Part shown: piece after piece, positions 8,280 through 18,837 of the stretch
Layout of the letters: each line of letters begins with the position of its first letter
How positions within the stretch are numbered: position 1 is the stretch's first letter
From: Candidatus Manganitrophus sp.
GTDB lineage: Bacteria > Nitrospirota > Nitrospiria > SBBL01 > Manganitrophaceae
Direction of reading: 5' to 3'
Length of the DNA: 64,000 nucleotides
Assembly (NCBI GenBank): GCA_028865235.1
Contig: CP114561.1
Span: 2,872,001-2,936,000 of the forward strand
The notes under the pieces: model-generated
Told to the model about the DNA's origin: nothing
The model's database searches: none
What the model saw: the letters and a program-made list of their open reading frames with translations, nothing else
Position numbers and translations under genes: made by a program

Positions 8280-9784
8280 AGGTTCAGGAGCAGGCAGTGT
8301 GGAGCGTTGAGGAAATTACGATTGGAAGCGGCGGCGAGCGGCGGGGGAACGCCTCGGTGGAGGTGACCGGCGTCTCAATCGATACCCGCACGCTCCGTCC
8401 GGGCGACCTTTTTGTTGCCGTCAAAGGGCCGCGGTTCGACGGACATGACTTTGTGGCGCAGGCGTTGGAGCAGGGGGCCTCGGGCGCCATTGTTTCACGC
8501 CCCGAATTTCAGGCTCGGGAAGAGGCTTGGGGGCCGCTTCTCGATCGCCATTTTTTGACCCTGGTGGATGATCCCCTTACGGCGCTTCAGGCGTTGGCGA
8601 CCTGGCACCGGATGCGATTCGACGTTCCGTTGATCGGGGTGACGGGGAGCAACGGGAAGACGACGACGAAAGAGATGATGGCCGCCATCCTCTCTCGAAG
8701 AGGGCCGGTCTTAAAGACGGAAGGGAATCTCAACAATCACCTCGGTCTTCCCCTTTCCCTTCTTCGTCTCGACGCGGGCCATCGGGCGGCGGTCCTGGAG
8801 ATCGGAATCAGCCTCAAGGGGGAGATGAGGCGCCTCTGCGAGATCGCTCGGCCGACCGTCGGTTTGATCACCAACATCGGCCCGGCCCACCTGGAGTTCT
8901 TGGGAAGCATCGAAGGGGTGGCCGAGGAGAAGGGATCGTTGTTCGAAGCGGTTCGTTCCGACGGAACGGCGATCATCAACCTCAACGATCCGCATCTGGC
9001 TCCCTGGGAGAATCGGTTTTCCAATAATCTGGGGAATAAAGCGCCCCGCCCGGAAATGGACCTTTGCGCTCGATGCGCCGGCCGATGTGACGGCGACCGA
9101 GATCCGGCCCGAGGGGGCGGAAATCGGTTTTCTCCTGACGCTTCGCCGGACCGGGGAGGCGGGGAGAATTCATCTTGCGACCTCGGGGCGGCATCAGGTG
9201 GCGAACGCGCTCGGCGCGGCCGCGGTCGCCTGCGCGTTGGGATACCGGCTGGAGGAGATTCGCGAGGGGCTCGCCGCCTTTCGGCCGGTGGCGCTCCGGG
9301 CGGAGGTGCTGGAGGCGGAGGGAAAAACGATCCTCCTCGATGCCTATAATGCCAATCCGGCCTCGATGAAAGCGGCCATCGAAATGCTCGCCGCCTTTCC
9401 TCGGCGGGAGGGGTGGTTCTCCGGAAGATTGCGTTGCTCGGCGACATGCTCGAGTTGGGAACCTTTTCCGAGGCGGCCCACCGAGGGGTCGGGGAGGCGG
9501 CGGCACAAAACGGGATCGATCTGCTGATCGCCGTCGGGCGATGGGCCGGCGCGATGGCGGAGGGGGCGCGTCAGGCGGGAATGGCCGGCGAGAAGATTTC
9601 GGCGCATGCCGATCTTCCGTCGCTTCAAAAAGCATTTTTGTCTTCTGTTCGGAAAGGGGATGTGTTGTTGATTAAAGGATCGCGCGGAATGCGGATGGAA
9701 ACGGTCCTGGCGTGGCTCGGGGTCGAGCGGTCGGATCGGGGAAAGCGGGCGGAGACCCTCCCTCCGGAGGGGGGAAAAGGTTAA
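8276..9784 (+). CDS. murF: UDP-MurNAc-tripeptide:D-Ala-D-Ala ligase MurF (two frameshifts)
   Basis: Adds D-Ala-D-Ala to complete the UDP-MurNAc pentapeptide. Segment 1 has [14 protein letters not shown], the ATP loop [22 protein letters not shown] and [11 protein letters not shown]. The frame is lost between about 9020 and 9060, continues as [10 protein letters not shown] and [10 protein letters not shown] (9087-9410), and shifts again near 9410, followed by [11 protein letters not shown] and a normal C-terminus. Total length with two small indels is about 502 residues, slightly above the usual 450-480. Starts in ATGA overlap with murE and ends in TAATG overlap with mraY. Confidence 0.92.
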
Positions 9785-10857
9785 TGCTCTATCATCTCCT
9801 CTATCCGCTCCATACGACCTATTCGTTCTTTAACGTTTTTCGATACATCACTTTCCGGACGATTTATGCCATCGTGACCGCCTTGGTGATCTCGTTTCTG
9901 ATCGGGGAGTGGTCACCGAATTACTCCGACGGTATCAAATCGGCCAGCAGATCCGGAGCGACGGGCCGAAATCGCACATGAGCAAATCGGGGACCCCCAC
10001 CATGGGAGGGATCCTGATCCTCATCGCGATGGTCGGTTCGACGCTCCTCTGGGCCGATCTGACAAACCGATATGTTTGGCTGGTTCTGATCGCAACGGTG
10101 GGGTTCGGCGCCATCGGGTTTATGGATGATTATCTGAAATGTATTCGAAAAAATACCAAGGGGCTCCTTCCACGATACAAATTCAGCCTGCAAATCCTGG
10201 TCGCGCTGATTATCGCCCTGGGGGTCTATCGCTCTGCCGCCTACTCCCCGATTCTCTCGGTTCCCTTTTCAAGAATATCACCCCCGATCTGGGGGCGCTC
10301 TACATTCCGTTCGCGATCTTGGTGATCGTCGGGGCCTCGAACGCGGTGAACCTGACCGACGGTTTGGACGGGCTGGTGATCGGGCCGATTACGGTGACGG
10401 CGGTCGCGTATATGATTGTCGCCTATGTGACCGGCCACAAGCCTTTTTCGGAGTATCTTCTGATTCCATACATCGAGGGGGCGGGGGAGCTGTCGGTCTT
10501 CTGCGGCGCGATGATCGGGGCGAGCCTCGGCTTTCTCTGGTACAACGCCTATCCGGCGTCGATTTTTATGGGGGACGTCGGCTCGCTCCCCTCGGCGGCG
10601 CGCTGGGGACGGTGGCGGTGATTTCGAAGCACGAGCTGCTGCTTGCGCTGGTCGGCGGCATCTTTGTCATGGAGGCGCTATCGGTGATCTTCCAGGTCGC
10701 CTCATTCAAATCGAGCGGGAAGCGGGTCTTTCTGATGGCGCCGATTCACCATCACTTCGAGCTGAAGGGGTGGAAGGAGCCGAAGATCGTCGTCCGGTTT
10801 TGGATCGTCTCGATCATTTTGGCCTTGTTGAGTTTAAGCACCCTCAAGCTGAGGTAG
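9784..10857 (+). CDS. mraY: Phospho-N-acetylmuramoyl-pentapeptide transferase MraY (three frameshifts)
   Basis: Polytopic membrane enzyme that makes lipid I from UDP-MurNAc-pentapeptide and undecaprenyl phosphate. Four open segments together give about 358 residues, the family length. The breaks are near 9905 (G run), 10265 (T run, PFFKNITPD expected) and 10590 (C run, GSLPLGGALG expected); each is cured by adding one base. Conserved pieces present are [36 protein letters not shown] and HHHFELKGW, which include the catalytic aspartates and histidine cluster. The start overlaps the murF stop by one base. Confidence 0.93.
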
Positions 10858-10858
10858 C

Positions 10859-12312
10859 ATGTCTTCTTCTAGCGGCCGCCCTATTTTCCAGGCAATCGGT
10901 CTTCGGCGGCCGGAACGAGTGATGCGTAACGGGGTTGCATTGAAGGAGTCATTCAAAGGAAAGCGGATCACAGTCGTCGGGATGGGAGCCAGCGGAATTG
11001 CCGCCGCCTCTCTTTTGGTCCGCGAAGGGGCCGACGTGCTCGTCGTCGACGATCGTCAAAAAGCGGTCCCGTCTTCTCTCTCCTCTCTTTCCCAGGAGGC
11101 CGGGAGGCCGGCTCTCTCCACTTCCGCCTCGGCGGCCGACGCGAGGAAGATCTCCTCTCCTCCGAGTTGGTTGTTCTGAGCCCCGGGGTTCCATTGAAAA
11201 CCCTCCCGTTAAAGGAACTCCAGGCACGCCGCGTCCCAGTCATCGGGGAGATTGAGCTTGCTTCGACCTTCCTTTCGGCCCTCTCGGCGCCGATCATTGC
11301 GATCACCGGAACCAATGGAAAGAGCACCACCACCACCCTTGTCGGAGAGATCCTCAAGGGATGGGGGTGGAAGGTTTTCGTCGGCGGGAATCTGGGAACG
11401 CCGCTGTCGGAGGCGGTCGCCGGAACGTGGGATTTCATCGTGGCGGAGTTGAGCTCTTTTCAGTTGGAGACGATCCAAACCTTCCGGCCCCGGATCGCCG
11501 CCCTATTGAACGTCACCCCCGATCACCTCGACCGTTATCCCGACTTTCAGTCGTACCAGGCGGCGAAGTGGCGGCTCTTCGAGAATCAATCGGAGGGGGA
11601 TTATGCGGTCCTCAATCAAGATGATCCGGCCACGATGCCGCCGACGTTGAACGGTTCGGCGGTCTCTTTCAGCCGGCTGGTGATCCCGAAGCGGGGGGTC
11701 TATCTTCATTGGCGGGAGGGGGAGATCGTCTCCAACCTTTGGGGAGAGCCCGATCCGGTGATTCGGGTGGAGTTCCTGAAGATCAAAGGGTCTCACAATA
11801 TCGAGAACGCCATGGCAGCCATTGCAGTCACCCTTCTCTGCGGTTGTTCCCCCGAGGGGATTCGACAGGCGCTGATGAATTTTAAGGGGCTTCCGCATCG
11901 AATGGAACTGGTCCGGGAGGTGCGCGGGGTTAAATACATCAATGATTCGAAGGGGACGAACGTCGGGGCGGTGATCAAGTCGATCGAGGGATTGACCGTT
12001 CCGGTGATCCTGATCGCCGGGGGGAAGGACAAGGAGAGCGACTTCACCCCGATGCGGGAGTTAATTTTGAAGAAGGTGAAGCGGCTGATCTTGTTGGGAG
12101 AGGCGCAGGAAAAGATCGCCCGCTGTTTTTCGGATCATCCCGCCGTGGAGCGGGTTGGGTCGATGGAGCAGGCGGTCGAGCGGGCCGCCGCCTCCGCGGC
12201 GGCGGGCGAAATCGTCCTTCTCTCCCCCGGCTGCGCGAGTTTTGACATGTTCCGAGACTATCGGCACCGGGGCGAGGTCTTCAGGCAAGCGGTGGAGGGA
12301 CTGCCGTCGTGA
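10859..12312 (+). CDS. murD: UDP-MurNAc-L-Ala:D-Glu ligase MurD (one frameshift)
   Basis: Adds D-glutamate to UDP-MurNAc-L-alanine. The N-terminal Rossmann start is KGKRITVVGMGASGIAAA; the central ATP loop is TGTNGKSTTT; the C-terminal domain carries NDSKGTN and SPGCASFDMF. One base is missing near 11100: the frame leaves the family pattern after SLSQEAG and resumes as LHFRLGGRREEDL and VVLSPGVPL. ATG 10859, with GAGG four bases upstream, is used as start; ATG 10922 would remove 21 unconserved residues and is also possible. The last bases overlap the ftsW GTG start. Confidence 0.92.
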
Positions 12313-13541
12313 GTACAAGAAAAAGAGTGGATGCAGAAAATCATTCTCTTTTCGCCTCTATTCCGCAATCTGAAAGAAATCTGAAATCAGTGCGAAGACG
12401 CCCCGCTGCAGGCGACCGCCTTTTGCTGATGATCGTCTTCTTTTTGGGCATTGTCGGGCTGGTGATGATCTACAGCGCCAGCGGCATTTTGGCGGGGAAG
12501 AACTATCAAGATTCGGCCTTTTTCCTGAAGAGACAGTTCCTCTGGATGGGGATCGCGCTTCTCTCGTTCTTGATCGTTTCCCGCATTCCGCTCGATCGTC
12601 TCCGGGAATGGGTCGCTCCGATGACCATTCTTGTTTTTGCCCTGCTGATTGCGGTGCTCCTTCCGGGGATCGGGTCTGAAGTGAACGGCTCTCGGCGATG
12701 GATCCGGCTTGGGCCGGCCGCTTTTCAGCCTTCGGAGGCGGCCAAGCTCTTCACTGTGATTTACCTGAGCCACTATGTGGTGAAGAAGGGGGAAAAGATT
12801 CGCGATTTCTTAGAGGGACTGGCGCCGGCGCTGGTCGTCATCGGTCTACAGGTTGCCTTGATTTTGGTGGAGCCCGATCTCGGAATGACCGTGACGATTC
12901 TCGCTCTCGCGACGCTCCTCCTCTTTCTAGGCGGGGTGTCGTTCAAACATTTGGCGTCGCTGGGGTTGCTGATGATCCCATTGGTTCTCTACTGGATCTT
13001 GAAGACCCCCTACCGGCTCCAGCGGGTGATGTCGTATCTGAATCCCTGGAGCGATCCGTCGGCGAGCGGCTTCCAGATGATCCAATCGTACCTCGCGTTG
13101 GGAAGCGGCGGGATCTTCGGGAACGGATTGGGGGAGGGGCGGCAGAAGCTCTTCTTTCTTCCCGAACCGCACACCGATTTTATCTTCGCCCTGATCGGGG
13201 AGGAACTGGGGTTGATCGGGACCCTCTCGCTTCTCCTTCTCTATGTCTTTCTTTTGTGGAAAGGAACCCGGATCGCCTGGTTGGTCGAAGATCCCTTCCA
13301 TCGGATGCTGGCGATGGGAACAACCCTGATGATGACCCTGCCGGCGCTGATGAACATGGGGGTGGTGACCGGGCTTCTCCCGACCAAGGGATTGGCCCTT
13401 CCCTTCGTGAGTTATGGCGGTTCTTCTCTTTTAATGAACTGGGTGGCCATGGGGCTCCTCTACAATGTCTCGCGGAGCGCCGCCCCTTATCGGGCGAGGA
13501 CCGGCGCGAGGGGACTTGCAGCGGAAGGGGGACGGGCATGA
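12309..13541 (+). CDS. ftsW: Lipid II polymerase / division protein FtsW
   Basis: SEDS-family glycosyltransferase that polymerises septal peptidoglycan with FtsI. The 410 residues have about ten hydrophobic segments. Family marks are VMIYSAS near 45, NGSRRWIRLG (about 128), FQPSEAAKL, EPDLGMT (about 190), GEELGLIG and the C-terminal PFVSYGGSSLLMNW. The 30-residue charged N-terminus before the first membrane segment is somewhat long. Starts with GTG inside the murD stop (GTGA) and ends in ATGA overlap with murG. Intact. A paralogue, rodA, is at 53917. Confidence 0.95.
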   Translation: MSTRKRVDAENHSLFASIPQSERNLKSVRRRPAAGDRLLLMIVFFLGIVGLVMIYSASGILAGKNYQDSAFFLKRQFLWMGIALLSFLIVSRIPLDRLREWVAPMTILVFALLIAVLLPGIGSEVNGSRRWIRLGPAAFQPSEAAKLFTVIYLSHYVVKKGEKIRDFLEGLAPALVVIGLQVALILVEPDLGMTVTILALATLLLFLGGVSFKHLASLGLLMIPLVLYWILKTPYRLQRVMSYLNPWSDPSASGFQMIQSYLALGSGGIFGNGLGEGRQKLFFLPEPHTDFIFALIGEELGLIGTLSLLLLYVFLLWKGTRIAWLVEDPFHRMLAMGTTLMMTLPALMNMGVVTGLLPTKGLALPFVSYGGSSLLMNWVAMGLLYNVSRSAAPYRARTGARGLAAEGGRA

Positions 13542-14640
13542 GGGTGGTGATTGCGGGGGGGAGGAACCGGCGGTCATCTCTACCCGGGGATCGCCCTGGC
13601 GCAGACCTTTCAGAAGATTGAGTCGAACGCCAAGGTTCTCTTTGTCGGAACCGCGCAGGGGATGGAGGCAAAGCTCCTTCCCGAGAAAGGATTCTTATTT
13701 GCCGCGATCTCGGCCAAGGGATTCGTCGGAAAAGGGATTACCGGCCGGCTCAAATCCCTTTTCCTTGTACCGGTGGGGTTAATCCAGTCGATTTCGATTC
13801 TGAGGGATTTCTCTCCTCAATTGGTCATCGGGATTGGCGGGTATGCCGCGGGGCCGGTCTTGTTGGCGGCGGTCTTGCTGAAGATCAAACGGATCATCTT
13901 AGAGCCGAACTTGGTGCCGGGGTTGGCCAACAAGCTGGTTGCCCCCTGGGTCGATCTGGCGGTGATCGCCTTTGAGGAGACGCGCGCCTATCTTCGGACA
14001 AACCGCTTTCTGCGCGCCGGCGTTCCGGTGCGGCCGGAGATCGTCGAGGCGGGGGTCGGTAAGAGCGTATCGCAATACGCCCCTACAGATACAAAGACCC
14101 TCCTGATCCTGGGGGGGAGCCAGGGGGCGCAATCGATCAACCGGGCAATGGTCGCGGCCCTTCCTCATTTGGGGCAAGAAAAAGGATCGTTTCAGATCAT
14201 CCATCAGACCGGCAAACGTGATTTGGAAGAGGTAAAGGAAGCTTACGAGCGCTCCGGACTCTCGGCCCGCGTCGAGCCGTTCATCCACGACATGGCCGCC
14301 GTCTACTCAGAAGCCGATCTGGTCATCAGCCGCGCGGGGGGCGGGAACCCTCTCGGAGTTGGGAGCGGTCGGGAAGCCGTCGCTTTTGGTCCCTTATCCG
14401 CTCGCCACCGGCCATCAGGAGAAGAATGCGGCGGCCTTTGTGTCGGCGGGGGCGGCTGAGATGATATTGGATCGGGATCTCGACGGGCGAAGGCTGGCCG
14501 AGCGGATTGTCTTTCTTCTCTCCGATCCCAAGCGGCTTTCCGAGATGGCCGGGGCGGCCCGGCGTCAGGGACATCCGCATTCGGCGGAGGAAATTGTGGA
14601 AGCCTGTTATCAGCTGGTCGGGGCCGAGGGCCGGGATTGA
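13538..14640 (+). CDS. murG: Lipid II synthase MurG (two frameshifts)
   Basis: GT28 glycosyltransferase that adds GlcNAc to lipid I. The start MRVVIAGG is followed by an extra G in a seven-G run (about 13555); removing it gives GGGTGGHLYPGIALA. A second extra G near 14340 breaks SRAGAGTLSELGAVGKP; the remainder, with YPLATGHQEKNA, is in the third segment. With both corrected the protein is about 366 residues, normal for MurG. A decayed 28-bp palindrome lies inside the coding region at 14059-14086, in the linker before LLILGGSQGA. Confidence 0.93.
14059..14086. repeat. Decayed 28-bp palindromic repeat inside murG
   Basis: Twelve-base arms around a four-base loop; the inner arms GCGTAT/ATACGC pair perfectly and the outer GTA/TAC match. 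It has the same length and the same ends (GTA...GCG / CGCCCCTAC) as the perfect palindrome at 17884-17911, but its left arm carries AAGA-type changes. It is translated within MurG as a short insertion between domains. Confidence 0.6.
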
Positions 14641-14643
14641 AAC

Positions 14644-16018
14644 ATGTTTCGTAAGGTTCAACATATTCACTTTGTCGGGATTGGCGGGGTCGGGATGAGC
14701 GGGATCGCGGAGATTCTCCTCAACATGGGTTTCCGGGTCAGCGGATCGGACAGGGCGGAGTCGGAGCAGACCCGCCGGCTGGCGTCGATGGGGGGGACCA
14801 TTTACGTGGGCCACGACTCCCGCCACATCGAAGGGGCGGAGGTCCTCGTCTACTCTTCGGCGGTCCGGCCCGACAATGTCGAAATCGTCGCGGCGAAGCA
14901 GCAGAAAGTTCCTGTGATCCCCCGGGCCGAGATGCTGGCGGAGTTGATGCGGCTTCGATACGGAATCGCCGTCGCCGGCGCGCATGGAAAGACAACCACA
15001 ACGACGATGGTCGCAACCGTCCTGGCCGAAGGGGGACTCGATCCGACGGCGGTGATCGGGGGAAAGGTGAACAGCTTCGGCGGCCATGCGAAGAAGGGGA
15101 GGAGACTTTCTGGTGGCCGAGGCCGATGAGAGCGACGGGTCGTTTTTGAAGCTTTCGCCGACGGTGGCGGTGGTGACGACGATCGACCGGGAGCATCTCG
15201 ACTACTACCGGACGTTCGAGGCGATCCAGGCGACGTTCCTCAGCTTCATCAACAAGATTCCGTTTTATGGACTGGCGATTCTTTGCGGCGACGATCGGGC
15301 GATCGCCGAGCTGATCCCGAAGGTCGAAAAACGCTACCTAACCTATGGCACGGCGACCCATCTTGATCTGGTCGCGGAAGAGATGGCCTTCCAGCCCTGG
15401 AAGACGACCTTCCATGCGCGATTTCACGGCGAAGCGCTCGGCCGCTTCACGCTGCCGGTGCCGGGCCGACACAACGTGCTGAATGCCCTGGCCGCGATCG
15501 CCGTCGGATTGGAGCTGGAGATTCCGGTCGAGTCGATCCGAAAGGGATTGGAAGGATACCGGGGGGTCGAGCGGCGCTTTCAACTGCAAGGGGAGAAAAA
15601 CGGCGTCTGGGTCATCGACGATTATGGACACCACCCGACCGAGATCCGGGCAACCCTGGCGGCGGCGAAGCGGGGGTGGGGATGCGAGCTGGTCGTCCTC
15701 TTTCAGCCGCACCGGTATACACGAACCCGAGATCTTCTGGATGATTTAGCGGGTTCGTTCACCGACGCCGATCACCTGATTCTCACCGACATCTATGCCG
15801 CCGGCGAGCCGCCGATTCCGGGGATCGACGGGGAGCGGCTCTGCCAGGCGGTCGCCGCGAGCGGTCATCCCGATGTGATGTTTCTCCGCAACCGCGCCGA
15901 GATGCTCGCCGCGGTCGAAAAGAAGGCAAAGCCGGGGATGATGGTGATCACCCTCGGCGCCGGCGATATTTGGAAGCTGGGGAAAGCATTTCTCTCCGGG
16001 TCGGAGGGAGTGAAGTAG
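14644..16018 (+). CDS. murC: UDP-N-acetylmuramate:L-alanine ligase MurC (one frameshift)
   Basis: Adds L-alanine to UDP-MurNAc, the first peptide step. The N-terminus has the Rossmann [12 protein letters not shown], then VSGSD, YSSAV and the ATP loop GAHGKTTTT. One indel near 15098 (AGGGGAGG context) interrupts the frame just before [12 protein letters not shown]. The second segment contains [30 protein letters not shown] and QPHRYTR. The corrected length is about 457 residues, as expected. It lies 3 bp after murG and 1 bp before murB. Confidence 0.94.
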
Positions 16019-16019
16019 G

Positions 16020-16952
16020 ATGAGATTGATGCAAATGGAGCCGGATAAAAAAGAGGGCCTTCCGCTGAAAGAGGCCTTGAAAGATTATCCGGGGGAGGTC
16101 CGCTTCGACGAGCCGGTCGCGCCGTACACCTCGCTCAAGGTCGGCGGGCCGGCCGAGGCGATGGTTTTCCCGAGATCTTCGGCGGAGGTGGTTCTCCTGA
16201 TGGAGCGGATCGGGCAACATCGGCTTCCTTATTTTATCCTCGGCGGAGGAAGCAACCTGATTGTGCGCGACGGCGGCATTCCGGGGGTGGTCGTTCACCT
16301 GAAACATTTAAGCCGGATCGCCTTCCAGGAGCCCGATACCCTTCTTGCCGATGCGGGGGTCTCTTATCCGAAGCTCTCCACCGAAGCGATGGCGAAGGGT
16401 CTTTCCGGATTGGAGTTCGCCGCCGGGATTCCGGGGACCGTCGGCGGGGCGATCGCGATGAACGCCGGCATTCCGGGAGAAGAGACGGCATCGGTCTTGA
16501 GCTCCATCACCCTTGTCGATGAAGAGGCAAGAGTAAAAACCCTTCCGAAAGAAGCGATCCAATTCGGTTATCGGACCGCGGCGCTTCCCAAGGGGATCGT
16601 GACCTCCGCCTCCTTTCGGCTGACGTTGGCTGCCCCCGCGGAGGTCGAACAGAAATTGAAGCGGCTGCTGAAACGGCGGCGGGAAACCCAGCCCCTCTCC
16701 TTTCCGAATGTCGGTTCGGTTTTTACGAATCCGCCGGGAGATTATGCCGGCCGGCTGGTCGAATCGGTCGGGCTCAAGGGGTTCCGGATCGGCGATGCGC
16801 AAATCTCCGAGCGGCACGGCAACTTCATCATCAATCTCGGAAACGCCAAAGCCGGCGAGGTGCTGGCCCTCATCGCAGAGATGCAGACGCGGGTGAAGGA
16901 GCGGCACGGGATCGATCTGGAATTGGAAGCGAGGGTGGTGGGAAGGGATTAG
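16020..16952 (+). CDS. murB: UDP-N-acetylenolpyruvoylglucosamine reductase MurB
   Basis: FAD enzyme that reduces the enolpyruvyl group with NADPH to form UDP-MurNAc. The 310 residues contain YTSLKVGGPAE (about 38), the FAD loop LGGGSNLIVRDGG (about 77), GLEFAAGIPGTVGGA, and FPNVGSVFTNP, whose Ser should be the proton donor. The C-terminal LELEARVVG has the second catalytic Glu. The size suits a type II MurB. Intact, 1 bp after murC. Confidence 0.95.
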   Translation: MRLMQMEPDKKEGLPLKEALKDYPGEVRFDEPVAPYTSLKVGGPAEAMVFPRSSAEVVLLMERIGQHRLPYFILGGGSNLIVRDGGIPGVVVHLKHLSRIAFQEPDTLLADAGVSYPKLSTEAMAKGLSGLEFAAGIPGTVGGAIAMNAGIPGEETASVLSSITLVDEEARVKTLPKEAIQFGYRTAALPKGIVTSASFRLTLAAPAEVEQKLKRLLKRRRETQPLSFPNVGSVFTNPPGDYAGRLVESVGLKGFRIGDAQISERHGNFIINLGNAKAGEVLALIAEMQTRVKERHGIDLELEARVVGRD

Positions 16953-16954
16953 CG

Positions 16955-17887
16955 GTGCCTTTAGATCAATTTCTCGGAAAACGGATCGGAGTGCTGATGG
17001 GGGGGATGTCGGCGGAGCGGGAGGTGTCGCTGAAGAGCGGGCGGGCGATCGCCGCTTCGCTCGACCGGCTCGGCTACACCGCCGTCCCGATCGATGTCGA
17101 TTCCGAGGTGGCGCAGGCCCTTCGGGCCGAGCGAATCGAGATCGCCTTCAACGCGCTGCACGGCCGGTATGGGGAAGACGGCGCGATTCAGGGGACGCTG
17201 GAGGTGATGCGGATTCCTTACACCGGCTCCGGCATCCTGGCGAGCGCCCTCGGAATGGATAAGATCGCCTCGCATGATCTCTTCCAATCGCATGGGATTC
17301 CGGTTCCGCCGTTTCAGGTTTTGACGGAGGAAGCGCTCTCCGGGTTCCGCGCAGACGGCCTCTCGTTCGGGTTTCCCGTTGTGGTGAAGCCGTCGATGGA
17401 AGGCTCCAGCGTCGGGGTCACGATTGTCTCGGGGCCGGGAGAGATCGATTCCGCGCTGAAAGAGGCTTTTCAATATGGGCCCCGGATTTTGATCGAAAAG
17501 TATATCTCAGGGATGGAGGTCCAGGTCGGGATTTTGGGAAGCAAGGCGCTCGGGGCGATCGAGATCCGGCCGAAGACAAAATTCTATGACTATACCGCCA
17601 AGTATGTTCCCGGCATGTCGGAGCATTTCTTCCCGGCGCCGCTCCCGGCCGATGTCTACCAAAAGGTGCTCGACTGGGGGATGAAAGCGCATCACGTATT
17701 AGGGTGCACCGGCTACAGCCGGGTTGACCTTCTGGTCGATCGGCAGAATCACCCCTTTGTTCTGGAGGTCAACACACTTCCGGGGATGACCGAAACGAGC
17801 CTTCTTCCGGAGATTGCCCGAGGGGTCGGGATCGATTTCGACGCGCTGGTCGAACGCATTTTAGAGACGGCAGGATTAGACAAGTAG
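16955..17887 (+). CDS. ddl: D-alanine:D-alanine ligase
   Basis: ATP-grasp enzyme that forms the D-Ala-D-Ala dipeptide used by MurF. The 310 residues have GGMSAEREVSLKSG near 15, ALHGRYGEDGAIQG near 68, VKPSMEGSSVGV near 145 and LEVNTLPGMTETSL near 272 with the metal-binding residues. The start is GTG with GGAAGGGA six to seven bases upstream. Its TAG stop lies inside a perfect 28-bp palindrome (17884-17911), so the repeat may affect the mRNA between ddl and ftsQ. Intact. Confidence 0.95.
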   Translation: MPLDQFLGKRIGVLMGGMSAEREVSLKSGRAIAASLDRLGYTAVPIDVDSEVAQALRAERIEIAFNALHGRYGEDGAIQGTLEVMRIPYTGSGILASALGMDKIASHDLFQSHGIPVPPFQVLTEEALSGFRADGLSFGFPVVVKPSMEGSSVGVTIVSGPGEIDSALKEAFQYGPRILIEKYISGMEVQVGILGSKALGAIEIRPKTKFYDYTAKYVPGMSEHFFPAPLPADVYQKVLDWGMKAHHVLGCTGYSRVDLLVDRQNHPFVLEVNTLPGMTETSLLPEIARGVGIDFDALVERILETAGLDK

Positions 17888-17911
17888 GGGCGACGCATGC
17901 GTCGCCCCTAC
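17884..17911. repeat. Perfect 28-bp palindromic repeat at the ddl stop codon
   Basis: Two 14-base halves are exact reverse complements (GTAGGGGCGACGCA, then its complement). It covers the ddl TAG. The RNA would form a very stable hairpin between ddl and ftsQ. It has no T run, so processing, attenuation or a mobile repeat is more likely than termination. Confidence 0.8.
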
Positions 17912-17933
17912 AACCAATATGGATATTGTTTGA

Positions 17934-18764
17934 ATGAAGGCACTTGCGATCCAGAGGAATAAAAGAAGAAGAGGCCGGCTCTCTTGGGCGCGACTGATTA
18001 CCTGGCTTCGGCCGACGCTCTGGGCCGTTCTCCTCGGTGGAAGTCTCTTCGCGCTTTATCTTGGCGGACAGCGATTGATAGCCTCCCCTGCATTCCAAGT
18101 TCGGGAGATCCGGTGGACCGGCCTTCATCATCTAAAAGAGCCGGAGATGGCGGCGCGTTTTCAGTCGATTGTGGGACGGAGTCTCTTTCGCGTCGACATC
18201 GCCCAGATCCAACGGGAGATCCAGGCGAATCCATGGATCAAGGAGGCGGTCGTCCGGAAGGAATTTCCCGATCGGCTGCGCATTCAGGTGATCGAACGGA
18301 TTCCGGCGGCGGTCGAGATCGACTCGGCCCGCCGGCCGCTCCTCCGGGATGAGGAGGGAAAGATCTTACAGCAGAACGGAGAGCTCCCCGAAGAGTTGCC
18401 CCGGATCATTCATTATAATCCGGCTGCTTATGCGCAAGGGCTCCAATTGGCCTCGCTCATATCGGACACGCTGGAAAAAGAGGGGACCGAGCCCTCTCTT
18501 TTCGTGATCGATTTGGCCGATCCGGAGAACCTGATGGTTCATTTCCCTGAAGGGGTTCTCCATTTCGGCAAGGAAGAGTATCCTGAGCGGTGGCGGCGGT
18601 TTCTTGAAATTAGAGAAGATCTTGAACGGCGGGGAATTTCCGATCGGGAGATCGATCTCCGATACCGGCGAAAGGTGATTGTGAAGGATGGTTTCATCCC
18701 CGATGAGGGGGAGCGCGGATTGTGGCCCGGCGAGAAAGAGGCCGGGCGAGAGTCTCAGTTCTAA
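17934..18764 (+). CDS. ftsQ: Cell division protein FtsQ
   Basis: Bitopic divisome protein of 276 residues: basic N-terminus (RNKRRRGR), one membrane segment at about 27-47, a POTRA domain starting FQVREIRWTGLHHL, then the FtsQ domain with NPWIKEAVVRKEFPDRLRIQVIER and the C-terminal LRYRRKVIVK motif. It follows ddl after a 46-bp gap that holds the palindrome and precedes ftsA by 73 bp. The Shine-Dalgarno sequence is weak. Intact. Confidence 0.92.
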   Translation: MKALAIQRNKRRRGRLSWARLITWLRPTLWAVLLGGSLFALYLGGQRLIASPAFQVREIRWTGLHHLKEPEMAARFQSIVGRSLFRVDIAQIQREIQANPWIKEAVVRKEFPDRLRIQVIERIPAAVEIDSARRPLLRDEEGKILQQNGELPEELPRIIHYNPAAYAQGLQLASLISDTLEKEGTEPSLFVIDLADPENLMVHFPEGVLHFGKEEYPERWRRFLEIREDLERRGISDREIDLRYRRKVIVKDGFIPDEGERGLWPGEKEAGRESQF

Positions 18765-18837
18765 ATCGGCAATACAGCGCCGCTTCTTCGGGCGGGGCTG
18801 AACGAGAAGGTCGGACGACCTTCTCAAGGAGGATCTC

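Noticed and set aside
8737..9635. Long minus-strand open frames across murF
   Set aside because: They are Arg/Pro-rich shadows of a GC-rich coding strand with no family features or ribosome binding site.
6782..16018. Degraded (pseudogene) peptidoglycan pathway
   Set aside because: Each fragment keeps full conservation on both sides of the break and no other inactivating changes; the genes are essential.
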